Shown here: positions 17,685 to 26,426 of the stretch, piece by piece
Position numbering within the stretch: the first letter of the stretch is position 1
Layout: every line of letters starts with the position of its first letter
Assembly (NCBI RefSeq): GCF_003011885.1
Contig: NZ_PXXO01000013.1
Location: forward strand, 1 to 64,000
Source: Cyanobium usitatum str. Tous
GTDB lineage: Bacteria; Cyanobacteriota; Cyanobacteriia; PCC-6307; Cyanobiaceae
DNA: 64,000 nt
Direction of reading: 5' to 3'
The notes under the pieces: generated by a model
Databases searched by the model: none
What the model saw: only the letters and a program-made list of their open reading frames with translations
Told to the model about the DNA's origin: nothing
Made by a program: the position numbers and the translations under genes

Positions 17685-18639
17685 ACTCGCCTTGATCACG
17701 CGTCACGACTGGTCCCGTTCTGAAATCCAGGCGCTGCTGGAGCAGCCGCTGATGGAGTTGCTTTGGCAGGCCCAGCAGGTGCACCGCGCCGCCAACCCCG
17801 GCTACCACGTGCAGCTGGCATCCCTACTCAGCGTCAAGACCGGCGGCTGCGAAGAGGACTGCGCCTACTGCCCCCAGTCGCTGCACAACAGCAGCGATGT
17901 GGCGGGCCGGCCCGAGCTGGAGGTGGAGCCGGTGCTGGAGCGGGCCCGGGCCGCCAAGCAAGCCGGGGCCCATCGCTTCTGCATGGGCTGGGCCTGGCGT
18001 GAAATCCGCGACGGCGCTCCCTTTGAGGCAATGCTGCAGATGGTTCGCGGCGTGCGTGAGCTGGGCCTGGAGGCCTGTGTGACCGCCGGCATGCTGAGCG
18101 ATTCCCAGGCCGAGCGCCTAGCTGAAGCCGGCCTCACCGCCTACAACCACAACCTCGATACCAGCCCCGAGCACTACGACCGGATCATCACCACCCGCAC
18201 TTACCAGGAGCGGCTGGAGACCCTGGCCCGGGTGCGGCGCTCCGGCATCACCCTCTGTTGTGGCGGCATCATCGGCATGGGCGAAACCGACGCCGACCGG
18301 GCCGGGCTGCTGCAGGTGCTGGCCAACCTGGATCCCCACCCGGAGAGCGTGCCGATCAATGCCCTGGTGGCGGTGGAGGGCACCCCCTTAGAAGACCTGC
18401 CGCCGGTCGACCCCCTAGAGCTGGTGCGGATGGTGGCCACGGCCCGGATCCTGATGCCCCAGGCGCGCGTGAGGCTCAGTGCAGGCCGCGAGCAGCTGGG
18501 TCGGGAGTCCCAGATTCTTTGCCTGCTCGCTGGTGCTGATTCAATTTTTTATGGCGACACCCTGCTCACCACCTCCAATCCAGCCGTCGATGCCGACCGG
18601 GAGCTCCTGGCCGCCGCCGGCGTGCAGGTGGGCGGATGA
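17668..18639 (+). CDS. bioB: Biotin synthase
   Basis: About 323 residues of radical-SAM barrel. [11 protein letters not shown] contains the CX3CX2C cluster ligands. [33 protein letters not shown] and [15 protein letters not shown] are BioB signatures, including residues around the auxiliary [2Fe-2S] cluster. The enzyme inserts sulfur into dethiobiotin. The start is uncertain: GTG at 17668 gives a short leader before TRHDWSRSE, and a TTG at 17692 falls just after the uppS stop. The stop overlaps the trhO start by 4 bp. Confidence 0.93.
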   Translation: MSNPAELALITRHDWSRSEIQALLEQPLMELLWQAQQVHRAANPGYHVQLASLLSVKTGGCEEDCAYCPQSLHNSSDVAGRPELEVEPVLERARAAKQAGAHRFCMGWAWREIRDGAPFEAMLQMVRGVRELGLEACVTAGMLSDSQAERLAEAGLTAYNHNLDTSPEHYDRIITTRTYQERLETLARVRRSGITLCCGGIIGMGETDADRAGLLQVLANLDPHPESVPINALVAVEGTPLEDLPPVDPLELVRMVATARILMPQARVRLSAGREQLGRESQILCLLAGADSIFYGDTLLTTSNPAVDADRELLAAAGVQVGG

Positions 18640-19571
18640 GTGTGCTGGTGGCGGCGTTTTATCGCTTCGCCGCCCTTGAGGGCCTGCCAGACCTGCAGCG
18701 TGAGCTGGGCGACCTGGCGGCAGCCGAGGGGGTAAGCGGCACGATCCTGCTGGCGGCTGAGGGGGTAAACGGCACGATTGCCGGAGCAGATGCTGGCGTG
18801 CAGGCGCTGCTGGCTCGGCTGCGGCAGGTGGCAGGCCTGGAGCGGTTGGAAGCCAAGTTCAGCCGCTCGGAAATTCAGGCTTTCCACCGGCTCAAAGTGC
18901 GGCTCAAGCGCGAGATCGTGACCATGGGTGAGCCCCAGGTGAGTCCCTATCTGGCCTCGGAGGTAGGCACCCACGTGCCCCCAGGGCAGTGGGATGCCTT
19001 GATAGCCGACCCCGACACCCTGGTGATCGATACCCGCAACTCCTACGAGGTGGCGATCGGCAGCTTTGAGGGTGCGATTGATCCAGGCACCGCAACTTTT
19101 CGCGATTTTCCCCAGTGGGTGGAGCGGGAGCTCAGGCCGCTGGTTGAGCAGCGCCAGCCCCGGGCGATTGCGATGTTCTGCACTGGTGGCATCCGCTGTG
19201 AGAAGGCCACGGCCTACCTGCAGCAGCAGGGTTTTGCCGGGGTGCACCACCTTGAGGGGGGCATCCTGCGCTACCTCGAGGAGATCCCCGAGCCGCTAAG
19301 TAGCTGGCGCGGCGAGTGCTTTGTGTTTGATAAGCGAGTAGCCGTCAACCACCAGCTCGAGCCCGGTGAGCACAGCGTTTGCCATGCCTGCGGCCTGCCG
19401 CTTTCACCTGCCGATCGTGCGCTGGCCAGCTACGTGGCCGGGGTGAGCTGCCGCCACTGCATCGAGCGCTTCAGCGACGCTGATCGGCAGCGTTTCGCCG
19501 AGCGTCAGCGCCAGATGGAGCGGGCCCGCCAGCGGGGTGAGTACCACCTTGGTGGGCGCCCCGTTGGCTGA
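18636..19571 (+). CDS. trhO: tRNA U34 hydroxylase, rhodanese family (TrhO/YceA)
   Basis: 311 residues. The N-terminal domain contains [19 protein letters not shown], a YceA hallmark. The rhodanese domain spans about 125-225, with [15 protein letters not shown] and catalytic loop [16 protein letters not shown] zinc-finger-like tail follows ([12 protein letters not shown] ... GVSCRHCIE). TrhO makes 5-hydroxyuridine at the wobble position of some tRNAs with O2. The start overlaps bioB by 4 bp. Confidence 0.9.
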   Translation: MSVLVAAFYRFAALEGLPDLQRELGDLAAAEGVSGTILLAAEGVNGTIAGADAGVQALLARLRQVAGLERLEAKFSRSEIQAFHRLKVRLKREIVTMGEPQVSPYLASEVGTHVPPGQWDALIADPDTLVIDTRNSYEVAIGSFEGAIDPGTATFRDFPQWVERELRPLVEQRQPRAIAMFCTGGIRCEKATAYLQQQGFAGVHHLEGGILRYLEEIPEPLSSWRGECFVFDKRVAVNHQLEPGEHSVCHACGLPLSPADRALASYVAGVSCRHCIERFSDADRQRFAERQRQMERARQRGEYHLGGRPVG

Positions 19572-20544
19572 CTACCAGCCAATTTTGTTCAGCTTTCGCC
19601 GCTGTCCCTACGCGATCCGGGCGCGGCTGGCTTTAGCTGCCGCGGGCCTGCAGCCTGGCCAGGACTTGGAGCTGCGCGAGGTGAGCCTCAAGGCCAAGCC
19701 CCCAGAGCTGCTGGAGGCCTCCGCCAAGGGCACGGTGCCAGTGCTGGTGCAGGGGGCTCAGGTGCTGGATGAAAGCCTGGCAATCATGCGCTGGGCCCTG
19801 GAGCGCCGCGACCCCCTCGGCTGGTTGGCGGGCTGGAGCCCTGCCCAGCTGGCCGATATGGATTCACTGCTCGCCGCCAACGACGGCCCCTTCAAGCAGT
19901 ATCTCGATCGCTTCAAATACCCAGATCGCTATCCAGGGGAGCCAGCCAGCACCAACCGGCTTGCTGGCCTCACGATCCTGCGCCGCTGGAACGAGCAACT
20001 TGGGGCAGGAGGCTGGCTGCTCGGCGATCGCCCTTGCCTGGCCGATTGGGCCCTGCTGCCCTTCGTGCGCCAGTTCCGCCTGGTGGATCCGGCGGGCTTT
20101 GACGCCGAGCCGCAGTTGGCGGCGCTCCAGGCCTGGCTGGGTCGGTTTTTGGCTTCTACGGAGCTGGCGGCCGTGCAGGCGTTTCCCTGGGCGGCGCGGA
20201 CCCCTTGGCGCTCACCTGGCTTGCTGTATCACCTGGCGCTGCGGCAGGAGTGGCAGGAGGCCCGGGCGGTTGGCGCCTATTGCCGCTCCACCCGGGGGCG
20301 CTCCCTGGAGGAGGTGGGCTTCATCCACCTGAGCAACGCCCACCAAGTGGAGGCCACCGCGGCCCACTTTTATGGCGACCTGCCTGCCGGGGCGTTGCTG
20401 CTCCTGACGATTGATCCCCAGCGCCTGGCCGCCGCCGCTCTGGAGGTGCGTTTTGAACAGGCCGGCGGCGGGGAGTCCTTTCCCCACCTGTATGGGCCCT
20501 TGCCCCTGGGGGCCGTGCTGCGAGCCGAGCCCTGGCTGCGGTGA
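19537..20544 (+). CDS. Glutathione S-transferase-like protein fused to DUF952
   Basis: 335 residues with two parts. Residues 14-215 are GST-like: ILFSFRRCPYAIRARLAL is the thioredoxin-fold start with a CPY active site, KGTVPVLVQ has the cis-Pro, and VLDESLAIMRWA has the glutathione Glu-Ser pair. Residues 225-335 (LLYHLALRQEWQEA ... GFIHLSNAHQVEATAAHFY) match DUF952. The GTG start at 19537 overlaps trhO by 35 bp; a TTG at 19564 is an alternative. Activity on glutathione or a small thiol is inferred. The C-terminal domain's role is unknown. Confidence 0.8.
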   Translation: MSTTLVGAPLADYQPILFSFRRCPYAIRARLALAAAGLQPGQDLELREVSLKAKPPELLEASAKGTVPVLVQGAQVLDESLAIMRWALERRDPLGWLAGWSPAQLADMDSLLAANDGPFKQYLDRFKYPDRYPGEPASTNRLAGLTILRRWNEQLGAGGWLLGDRPCLADWALLPFVRQFRLVDPAGFDAEPQLAALQAWLGRFLASTELAAVQAFPWAARTPWRSPGLLYHLALRQEWQEARAVGAYCRSTRGRSLEEVGFIHLSNAHQVEATAAHFYGDLPAGALLLLTIDPQRLAAAALEVRFEQAGGGESFPHLYGPLPLGAVLRAEPWLR

Positions 20545-20559
20545 CTTTGGGCGCCTGCG

Positions 20560-20985
20560 TCACTGGATCACCCCTAGCTGCAGGAGTTTGGCGGCCTGGT
20601 TGAGGCGTCGGTCGAAACAGGCGAAGGTCAGCGGAAGGGCAAAATGCACATGCAGCTGATGGGCTGCAGCCAGTTGCACGCTGTCGTAGCCGCGCAGGGC
20701 GAACGCTTCTGCGTACATTCCGGCTTTTTCAACCAGCGGCTGGGTGACATCAGCGATCACAAAGTCAGGCCAAGCCTTCTCAAACATGGATCGAGCCTGG
20801 TCTAATCCAGACTCGCTAGCACCCTTGAAGCGAGTGCGCCGAGCAAAGGCAGCCATCGACTCAGCCCAGGTGATTCTGCAGACCGCGATTCCTTCTGATG
20901 AAGAGCTTGCCTCGATCATGCTGTCGCTGCCCTGCTCGTCGATGAACAGCTTGAGAAGGGCAGATGTATCACAAAAAAGGATCAC
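20560..20985 (-). CDS. vapC: VapC-type toxin (PIN domain ribonuclease)
   Basis: 141 residues. The first acidic residue is in MILFCDTSALLKLF. A mid-domain Glu follows in CRITWAESMAAFARR, and the last Asp is in ALRGYDSVQLAAAHQL, so the PIN metal site appears intact. Such toxins cleave tRNA or rRNA when the antitoxin is lost. It follows the antitoxin gene by 5 bp on the same strand, the standard order, and its 3' end faces the GST-fusion stop 15 bp away. Confidence 0.85.
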   Translation of the reverse strand: MILFCDTSALLKLFIDEQGSDSMIEASSSSEGIAVCRITWAESMAAFARRTRFKGASESGLDQARSMFEKAWPDFVIADVTQPLVEKAGMYAEAFALRGYDSVQLAAAHQLHVHFALPLTFACFDRRLNQAAKLLQLGVIQ

Positions 20986-20990
20986 GGTGT

Positions 20991-21293
20991 CTAACTGCGA
21001 TCTTCGATCACGATGTCACTCATCAGTGGCCCGCCATCATTCAGCTTTACGGGTGGAGGAATCACAGGATTCTTGCCATTCCAGCTGATCACGCCGGCAT
21101 CAATCGCCTTCTGCAGCGGATTGGTTGAGGCTGAAGCCGCTATGTCCAGAGCCGTGATGCGAGCGATGGGCTTGCGATGGGAGGTGACTTCCACCACCTC
21201 GCCAGATTGAGCGCGGGCCAGCCATTCGGAGAGATGGGTCTTGAGATCCCGCACCGAAACCCGGCTTGCGACTACTTCTGACACGCTTAGCAC
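20991..21293 (-). CDS. Phd/YefM-type antitoxin
   Basis: 100 residues. VSVRDLKTHLSEWLARAQSG and VVEVTSHRKPIARITALD are the Phd/YefM DNA-binding half, typically an N-terminal dimer that represses its own operon. The C-terminal half would bind and block the PIN toxin encoded 5 bp downstream. The start may be GTG at 21293 or GTG at 21284. Two copies of TGCGACTAC (21267-21275 and 21300-21308) flank the start and could be the operator. Confidence 0.82.
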   Translation of the reverse strand: MLSVSEVVASRVSVRDLKTHLSEWLARAQSGEVVEVTSHRKPIARITALDIAASASTNPLQKAIDAGVISWNGKNPVIPPPVKLNDGGPLMSDIVIEDRS

Positions 21294-21308
21294 TGTATAT
21301 GCGACTAC
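21267..21308. promoter_or_regulatory. Candidate antitoxin operator: two TGCGACTAC direct repeats
   Basis: TGCGACTAC occurs at 21267-21275 and again at 21300-21308. The copies start 33 bp apart, about three helical turns. On the minus strand, which encodes the toxin-antitoxin pair, they flank the probable antitoxin start, and a -10-like TATACA lies between them. Repeats on one DNA face near a Phd-type start suggest autorepression. This is inference from spacing; the 9-mer could recur by chance. Confidence 0.35.
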
Positions 21309-21378
21309 ATTAGCCGCCTCCCGCTACGGAGGGCCGTTGGGCAACGGTTGAGACTGGCCCAGGCCGTGGCGGTTGTGG

Positions 21379-21930
21379 ATGTCCAGCTCTTCCCCCGGGG
21401 TACTTACCTGCCCCAACCCCAGCCCTCTGCCAGCACCGAGTCTGGAGCAGCTGGAGCAGGAGGCCCGGAGGCGCGGTCTGTTGCTGCGCCTGCAGGTGGG
21501 CCGGCCAGCTGGGTTGGCCTGGAGCCTGCGGCTGGGGGTGGCGCGCAGGGATGGGGAGAGGTTGGTGCTGCTGGGTGAGATCAAAGGCTGGGCCCTGCCA
21601 CGCCCCGCAGGCCTGCGCCTCGACACCATGCGGGTGCAGGGGGAGAACACGGCCGCCGTAGGCCCCCTGATCTGGGCGGCCACCTTTGCCTGGGCCCTGG
21701 AGGCAACCCCCTGCCGCCAGGCCACGATCCTGGCCATCCGCGACAGCGAGGCTCAGCACCGCCGCCTGGTGCGCTACTTCCGCCAGCTCGGCTTCAGCCC
21801 CCTGCGGGAGCTCGATGCCGGTGTTGCCGATCTGGCCCCCCGGCTGATCTGGGGTGGCGCGGGTCTGCTCATGCGCGCGGACTGCGTCGACGGTCTGCGC
21901 CGCAGTGGACGGCGGCTGGGCTTGGGCTGA
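21379..21930 (+). CDS. Conserved hypothetical protein, possible degenerate GNAT fold
   Basis: 183 residues with no signal peptide or membrane segment. ATILAIRDSEAQHRRLVRYF followed by RQLGFSPLREL resembles the end of an acetyltransferase domain (ALYxxLGF-like). The central part, ENTAAVGPLIWAATFAWALE, does not show a clear acetyl-CoA loop. I do not assign a function. The start is the ATG at 21379, with a TTG two codons earlier. The gene ends 35 bp from the convergent porin stop, with a long palindrome between. Confidence 0.65.
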   Translation: MSSSSPGVLTCPNPSPLPAPSLEQLEQEARRRGLLLRLQVGRPAGLAWSLRLGVARRDGERLVLLGEIKGWALPRPAGLRLDTMRVQGENTAAVGPLIWAATFAWALEATPCRQATILAIRDSEAQHRRLVRYFRQLGFSPLRELDAGVADLAPRLIWGGAGLLMRADCVDGLRRSGRRLGLG

Positions 21931-21941
21931 TCAACTTCCAA

Positions 21942-21994
21942 GCCGGCATCGGCTTGCAGCTGCTTCAAAACTGCAGCTGCAAGCCGATGCCGGC
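21942..21994. terminator. Perfect 22-bp inverted repeat between convergent genes
   Basis: The arms 21942-21963 and 21973-21994 are perfect reverse complements of 22 bp, separated by the 9-nt loop TTCAAAACT. The right arm encodes the last codons of the porin, whose stop lies at the inner end of the loop. The left arm lies just past the stop of the plus-strand gene. It would act as a bidirectional hairpin terminator, although neither side has a strong T-run. The length and perfection exceed what termination requires. Confidence 0.6.
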
Positions 21995-23194
21995 CGCCAG
22001 GATCGGCTCGGCGTTGCTGCCATCGGGGTTGAGGATCAGCTGCAGCACAGGCTGAAGGCTGAGGTTGGCGTTCACCAGCCAGCTGTAGTTGAGCTCGAGC
22101 ACGGTTTCACTGCTTTGGCCAGGCGAGAGGGTGGGGCTGAAGCGGCTGCTGCCGATCCCTAGGGCCAGTACATCGAGGGGGCGGCCTGGCACTAGCCCCT
22201 GGCTAAGCCAGCCCCCACCGAGAAACAGGGGTACTCGATTGGTTTCCCACTCGAAGCCGGCGTTTACGCCCAGCCAGAAGCGGTTGTCGAGCCCCAGTGG
22301 CAGCTGCGCCGCCATGGTGAGGGTGGCCATGGCGGCGCCATCCAGGTTGCCAGTGCTGCGGTTGTCGACGTAGCCGCTGGCGATTTGTAGTAGGGGCGGC
22401 GGCAGCTGGCGGGTGATTTGCTTGTCGCCGGCGCGGATTGGCTTTTGCATCGCCGCCGCTCCCGGTAAGCGTTCATAGCTCCACTGCACAATCTGGAGGT
22501 GGCCGTTTAGGCGCTGCTGGTCGGGGTTGACGCCGAATAGGGAGGCCAGGCTGTATTCGGGATCCAGCAGAAAGGCGCCGTAGTGCCATTCGCCCCAGCG
22601 GCCGGCAGGCTCCGGTCGCCAACTCAGCTGTAGGCCAGGGGCGGTGTAGGGGTTGATTGGCAGCCCATCAACACTGAGGTTGAGGGTGTCGTTGAGGGCT
22701 GAGTGCACGTAGGCATCAAGCACCGGTGCACTGACGAAACCGGGATTGAGCGAGAACACCCCGGCCTTGACGCCGATACCGCCCTGGCCTGGCTGGCGCT
22801 CCACGCTGGCTTCGGTGAGCCAGAGGCCGGTGGGGTGGGCCGTGCTCTGCAAGGGGAAGGCGGCGCCGAGGCTCTCTGCGTAGTTGGCATCACCGCTGAA
22901 CAGCATCAGCTGCAGGTTGGTGCGCCAGTGGTCGGCCTCTTGCCACTGCTGCGGCTCCTTGGCCAGCCCGCTGCCGAGTGTTGCCCCCAAGGTGAGTTGC
23001 TGCATCCAGCTGGCGCCTTGACGGTCGCCACCGCTGGGGTTGGCCAGGGGCTGGGCCTGCAGGTTGAAGTCGAGGTCGAGCCAGCTGGCTGTTGGCGCTG
23101 GCTCGGCCAAAACTGAATACGGCAGCAGCCCATGGCTTGCCAGCAGCAGTAGGGGTGCCAGCAGGCGCTTGGGGAATCGTGCCGCGCCGCGCAA
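21965..23194 (-). CDS. OprB-type carbohydrate-selective outer-membrane porin
   Basis: About 409 residues. A signal peptide (KRLLAPLLLLASHGLLPYSV, ending LA-EP) precedes beta-strand-rich sequence with family features: GVFSLNPGFVSAPVLDAY, WHYGAFLLDPEYS, VLELNYSWLVNANLSLQPVL, and a terminal Phe (LQLQF) recognised by the Bam machinery. No SLH domain is present, unlike many cyanobacterial porins. The start is uncertain: I chose the TTG at 23194 for a compact signal peptide. The frame stays open to 23335, but that overlaps the divergent gene. The 3' end lies in the 22-bp palindrome. Confidence 0.75.
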   Translation of the reverse strand: MRGAARFPKRLLAPLLLLASHGLLPYSVLAEPAPTASWLDLDFNLQAQPLANPSGGDRQGASWMQQLTLGATLGSGLAKEPQQWQEADHWRTNLQLMLFSGDANYAESLGAAFPLQSTAHPTGLWLTEASVERQPGQGGIGVKAGVFSLNPGFVSAPVLDAYVHSALNDTLNLSVDGLPINPYTAPGLQLSWRPEPAGRWGEWHYGAFLLDPEYSLASLFGVNPDQQRLNGHLQIVQWSYERLPGAAAMQKPIRAGDKQITRQLPPPLLQIASGYVDNRSTGNLDGAAMATLTMAAQLPLGLDNRFWLGVNAGFEWETNRVPLFLGGGWLSQGLVPGRPLDVLALGIGSSRFSPTLSPGQSSETVLELNYSWLVNANLSLQPVLQLILNPDGSNAEPILAAGIGLQLQF

Positions 23195-23314
23195 ACCCTT
23201 ACAGGCTCCAGATGGGGCTTGCAACTGGCTTGGAGCGGCATCGGGGCAAGTATGCCGCTGCTGGCATCTCCGTGCTCCGCAAGAATGGCGGCCTGGGTTG
23301 AGGTAGGCGGTTGG

Positions 23315-24046
23315 ATGGGTTTTGATCCCCGCCACTGGCGCCCCTCTGCCACCTCACCTCCGGTTACGGCCAATCTGGAGGAGCTACTGGCCGAAAACGA
23401 GAGCCTGCGCCGGGAGGTGCGGGCTCTGAGGCAGCAGTTGGACCAGCACGCTTGGTCGCAGCAGCAAGCCTGGTCACCCAATCGGGTCCGCAGCCGCGTC
23501 ACCTCCGCTGCTTCCCACGGGATCACCGCGGCGCGGCTGGAGCGCTGGGGAGCCGCCATGGCATCCCATCCCCGCTGGCAGGAGCTGCGCCTGGGGCCGC
23601 CCGCTGGTTTGCGGGGTTTGGTGGAGGAGTTGCGCAGCCAGTGGTGGGATCCGCGACTCGAGCTGGAACAGGAGCTAAACCGCCGCTGCCCCGGCCTGGG
23701 CTCTGAGCTGGTTGAGGCCTTGCGGGGACCTCACTGCCGCTGGCGTTGGGCTGTGCGGGCGGCCTTTGCGCTCTATGGTCCGCGCGCTCCGGAGTGGCTG
23801 GAGGAGGCCCCAATGCGGGTGGTGGAGGAGTTGCTGCGACGCAGCCCAGACAGCTCTGGCACAACCGCCAGCGCAGCTGATCCTCGCCAGCAAGCCCTAG
23901 CACTACTGGGCTTGGCGCCCGGTGCCAGCCCTGCCGAGATCCGGCGGGCTTACCGGCGACTGGCTAAAAATCACCACCCCGATCTAGGGGGAGAGGTGAC
24001 GGCCTTCCATCGCCTTGATGCCGCCTATCGATTGCTGGTCGGTTGA
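23315..24046 (+). CDS. DnaJ-domain protein with N-terminal coiled coil
   Basis: 243 residues. A coiled-coil stretch ([20 protein letters not shown]) near the N-terminus is followed by an alpha-helical middle region and a C-terminal J domain (about 188-243): [20 protein letters not shown], then [10 protein letters not shown], in which the essential HPD is intact. It probably recruits an Hsp70 (DnaK) to a client bound by the N-terminal part; clients are unknown. The start is the ATG at 23315, with an ATG at 23285 as alternative. Its 3' end overlaps the convergent lipA by 22 bp. Confidence 0.78.
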   Translation: MGFDPRHWRPSATSPPVTANLEELLAENESLRREVRALRQQLDQHAWSQQQAWSPNRVRSRVTSAASHGITAARLERWGAAMASHPRWQELRLGPPAGLRGLVEELRSQWWDPRLELEQELNRRCPGLGSELVEALRGPHCRWRWAVRAAFALYGPRAPEWLEEAPMRVVEELLRRSPDSSGTTASAADPRQQALALLGLAPGASPAEIRRAYRRLAKNHHPDLGGEVTAFHRLDAAYRLLVG

Positions 24047-24942
24047 GGGGCTGCGTGATAGCTGCTACGCACCAGCGGGCCGCTGCGCACCTGCTCAAAC
24101 CCCAGCTCCCTGGCCCTGGCTCCCAGCTGATCAAATTCTTCTGGAGTCCAGTAGCGAGCCACCGGAATGTGGGCAAGGGATGGGCGCAGGTATTGGCCCA
24201 GGGTTAGGCGCTGGCAATCGACTGATCGCAGGTCGCCCATCGTCTGCAGCACCTCGGCTTCGGTTTCGCCCAGCCCCAGCATCAGCCCACTCTTGGTGGG
24301 GATGGCGGGCGCCAGTTCGCGGGCAGCGGCCAACAAGGCCAGGGAGCGGCGGTAGGTGGCGCCCCGTCGTACCTCCCCCTGAAGGCGCTCCACGGTTTCG
24401 AGGTTGTGGTTGAAGCAGGCGGGTTGCGCCGCCAGCACTGCGGCCAGCCGTTGGCGTTGGGCCGCCAACCCCTCCTGTTCGTCGCGATGGCCGCCCCAGA
24501 AGTCGGGGGTGAGCACTTCAATGCCCACTCCGGGTGTCCGCTGGCGGATCGCAGCCATGGCGGTGGTGAATAGGTGGGCGCCGTGGTCGGCCAGGTCGTC
24601 GCGGGCCACGGCCGTGAGCACCACATAGGAGAGATGGAGCGCGGCAACTGCCTCGGCCACCCGCTCGGCCTCGCCTGCGTCTAGGGGCTGGGGTGCCTGG
24701 CCCTTCTCCACCTGGCAGAAGGCGCAGCTGCGGGTGCAGATCGGGCCTCCCAGCAAAAAGGTGGCGGTGCCAGCGGCATAGCACTCGGCTCGGTTGGGAC
24801 AGCGGCCCTCCTCGCAGATGGTGTGAAGCCGTTGCTGCTTCACCAATCCCTGCACGTTTTCCAGGGCTGAAGCATTGCCCACCGGACGTCGCAGCCACTC
24901 AGGTAGCCGTTCCGATGGGTGGATGGCGCTGTAGCGCGTCAT
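24025..24942 (-). CDS. lipA: Lipoyl synthase
   Basis: 305 residues of radical-SAM enzyme. [12 protein letters not shown] supplies the CX4CX5C auxiliary cluster and [13 protein letters not shown] the CX3CX2C SAM cluster. [20 protein letters not shown] and [11 protein letters not shown] are LipA signatures, and the C-terminal serine that ligates the auxiliary cluster is probably in [10 protein letters not shown]. It inserts two sulfurs into protein-bound octanoate. It is 5 bp downstream of recR, an arrangement I recall from picocyanobacteria. Confidence 0.95.
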   Translation of the reverse strand: MTRYSAIHPSERLPEWLRRPVGNASALENVQGLVKQQRLHTICEEGRCPNRAECYAAGTATFLLGGPICTRSCAFCQVEKGQAPQPLDAGEAERVAEAVAALHLSYVVLTAVARDDLADHGAHLFTTAMAAIRQRTPGVGIEVLTPDFWGGHRDEQEGLAAQRQRLAAVLAAQPACFNHNLETVERLQGEVRRGATYRRSLALLAAARELAPAIPTKSGLMLGLGETEAEVLQTMGDLRSVDCQRLTLGQYLRPSLAHIPVARYWTPEEFDQLGARARELGFEQVRSGPLVRSSYHAAPQPTSNR

Positions 24943-24947
24943 GGGCG

Positions 24948-25547
24948 CTACTCCACCTGGCGGCGACCTTCAAAGGCCCGGGCCAGGGTGACTTCGTCGG
25001 CGTATTCCAGCTCGCTGCCGACGGGTAAGCCGTAGGCAATGCGGCTCACGGTGGTGAATGGTTTGAGCAGCCGGGCTAAATAAAGGCTGGTGGTATCCCC
25101 TTCGACGCTTGGTGTCAGGGCCAGGATCACCTCAGTGATGGACTCCTTGTCGACCCGGTTCACTAGGGGCTGGATCTGCAGCAGCTCGGGGCCGATGCCA
25201 TCCATTGGTGAGATCAAGCCGCAGAGCACGTGGTAGTGCCCCTTGAACTCCCGGGTGCGCTCCATCGCCAGCAGGTCGCGGGAATCGGCCACAACACAAA
25301 GCTGGCCGTTGCCGCGCTCTTCGTTGCGGCAGATCTCACAGATCGGCTCGGCCGAGAGGTGGAAGCAGCACTTGCACTGGCCCACCTGGCTGCGGGCCGC
25401 CAGCAGGGCGTCGGCGAAGTTGCGAACCTGCTCCTCAGGCTGGCGCAAAAGGTGCAGAGCAAGCCGCTGGGCCGTGCGGGGGCCAATGCCAGGTAAGCGC
25501 TCGAACTGGTCGATCAGCCTGGCCAGGGGGCGGGTAAAGCCGCTCAG
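24948..25547 (-). CDS. recR: Recombination protein RecR, with no ATG/GTG/TTG start for the full domain
   Basis: About 199 residues. The HhH part ([20 protein letters not shown]) is followed by a zinc finger ([16 protein letters not shown]) and a Toprim domain ([16 protein letters not shown] ... [11 protein letters not shown]). RecR loads recombination proteins at gaps with RecO/RecF. The first ATG/GTG/TTG in frame is the TTG at 25448, which would delete the HhH motif. Upstream of it, to the TAA at 25574, only CTG candidates exist (25547, 25550, 25568). I annotate the CTG at 25547; a non-standard start or a sequence error is implied. Confidence 0.85.
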   Translation of the reverse strand: MSGFTRPLARLIDQFERLPGIGPRTAQRLALHLLRQPEEQVRNFADALLAARSQVGQCKCCFHLSAEPICEICRNEERGNGQLCVVADSRDLLAMERTREFKGHYHVLCGLISPMDGIGPELLQIQPLVNRVDKESITEVILALTPSVEGDTTSLYLARLLKPFTTVSRIAYGLPVGSELEYADEVTLARAFEGRRQVE

Positions 25548-25588
25548 CAGTCCGCCGCAATTGCTCAGAACTTAGGCAGCCAGCTCGA

Positions 25589-26284
25589 TCAGCTGGGATT
25601 GGGGGCACCGCTATCGAGGCTGGCCCTATCAAGTTGTGCTCCATCAAGTTCTGCCCCATCAAGTTGGGCCCCCTCCAGCAGGGCACCCTCAAGATCTGCG
25701 CCAACCAGGATCGAGCCGCGCAGGTCGGCATCGCGCAGATCAGCACCGCGCAGGTTGGATCCGCTCAGATCGGTGCCGGCCAGGTTGGCTCGGCGCAGCA
25801 CGCTCCCTTCCAGGTTGACGTTGTGCCAGTGGCCGTTGGCAGCCTGCAGATTGCGTAGGTCAAAGCCCGCTAGCTGCTGGCCGTCGATTGGGAGCCCGGC
25901 GCTGTTAAGGATTTCCAGAGCAGAAATACGCCCCACCAGCCATTTGACGCCGGAGGCATTGCAGTTCATCAGCAGCTCGTAGGCCTCGATGTTGTCGCGT
26001 TGGCGCCGTTTTTGAGCCTCCAGTACGTAGAGGAAGGCGGCCGTCACGATGCTCAGCGATTCCACATTGCCGACGCTGATCAGGGCCTCCGCATCCCGCC
26101 AAAGGCACCCCGGTGACCAGCGGTTGTTGCGGCAGGTGGCGTAGCTGTTCACCAGCAGCAGCAGCGCCATTGCTGCTGCACCCGATAGGGCCAGGCGGAA
26201 CAGAAAGGAGCCGTCCAGCAGGCGGAAGAAGCGGGAGTCGTGACGACGCTGCTGCCGGTCCACCCAGGTGGATTGGCGTGGCAT
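25589..26284 (-). CDS. Membrane-anchored pentapeptide-repeat protein
   Basis: About 231 residues. An N-terminal helix (residues about 30-46, LALSGAAAMALLLLVNS) and a possible second hydrophobic stretch (SLSIVTAAFLYVL) precede a C-terminal right-handed beta-helix. That helix has about 14 pentapeptide repeats of the A(D/N)LxG type (ANLAGTDLSGSNLRGADLRD). This family mediates protein contacts and has no catalytic motif; the partner is unknown. The start is the ATG at 26284; an upstream ATG at 26386 would overlap the divergent gene. The recR candidate start lies about 40 bp downstream of its stop. Confidence 0.8.
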   Translation of the reverse strand: MPRQSTWVDRQQRRHDSRFFRLLDGSFLFRLALSGAAAMALLLLVNSYATCRNNRWSPGCLWRDAEALISVGNVESLSIVTAAFLYVLEAQKRRQRDNIEAYELLMNCNASGVKWLVGRISALEILNSAGLPIDGQQLAGFDLRNLQAANGHWHNVNLEGSVLRRANLAGTDLSGSNLRGADLRDADLRGSILVGADLEGALLEGAQLDGAELDGAQLDRASLDSGAPNPS

Positions 26285-26371
26285 GGGGAGAGTGGAGATA
26301 AGGAGCCCATGCTGACCCCTGGGGGCTCGGCTGCCCAGCAGAATGGCGCCACGCAACGCGCCTTGAGCCAT

Positions 26372-26404
26372 GGCTGTTTTTTGCAATCAGGCTGTTTTTT
26401 GCAA
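26372..26404 (+). repeat. Tandem GGCTGTTTTTTGCAA repeat upstream of cyanoP
   Basis: GGCTGTTTTTTGCAA is at 26372-26386 and 26390-26404. The two copies are 15 bp each with an 18-bp period, so the reading frame is preserved. They lie just before the preferred CyanoP start and would encode AVFCNQ/AVFCNR if translation began at 26370. Each copy has a six-T tract, which could slip in replication or transcription. Confidence 0.6.
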
Positions 26405-26426
26405 CCGGGCTCGCCTACGCGCCTTT

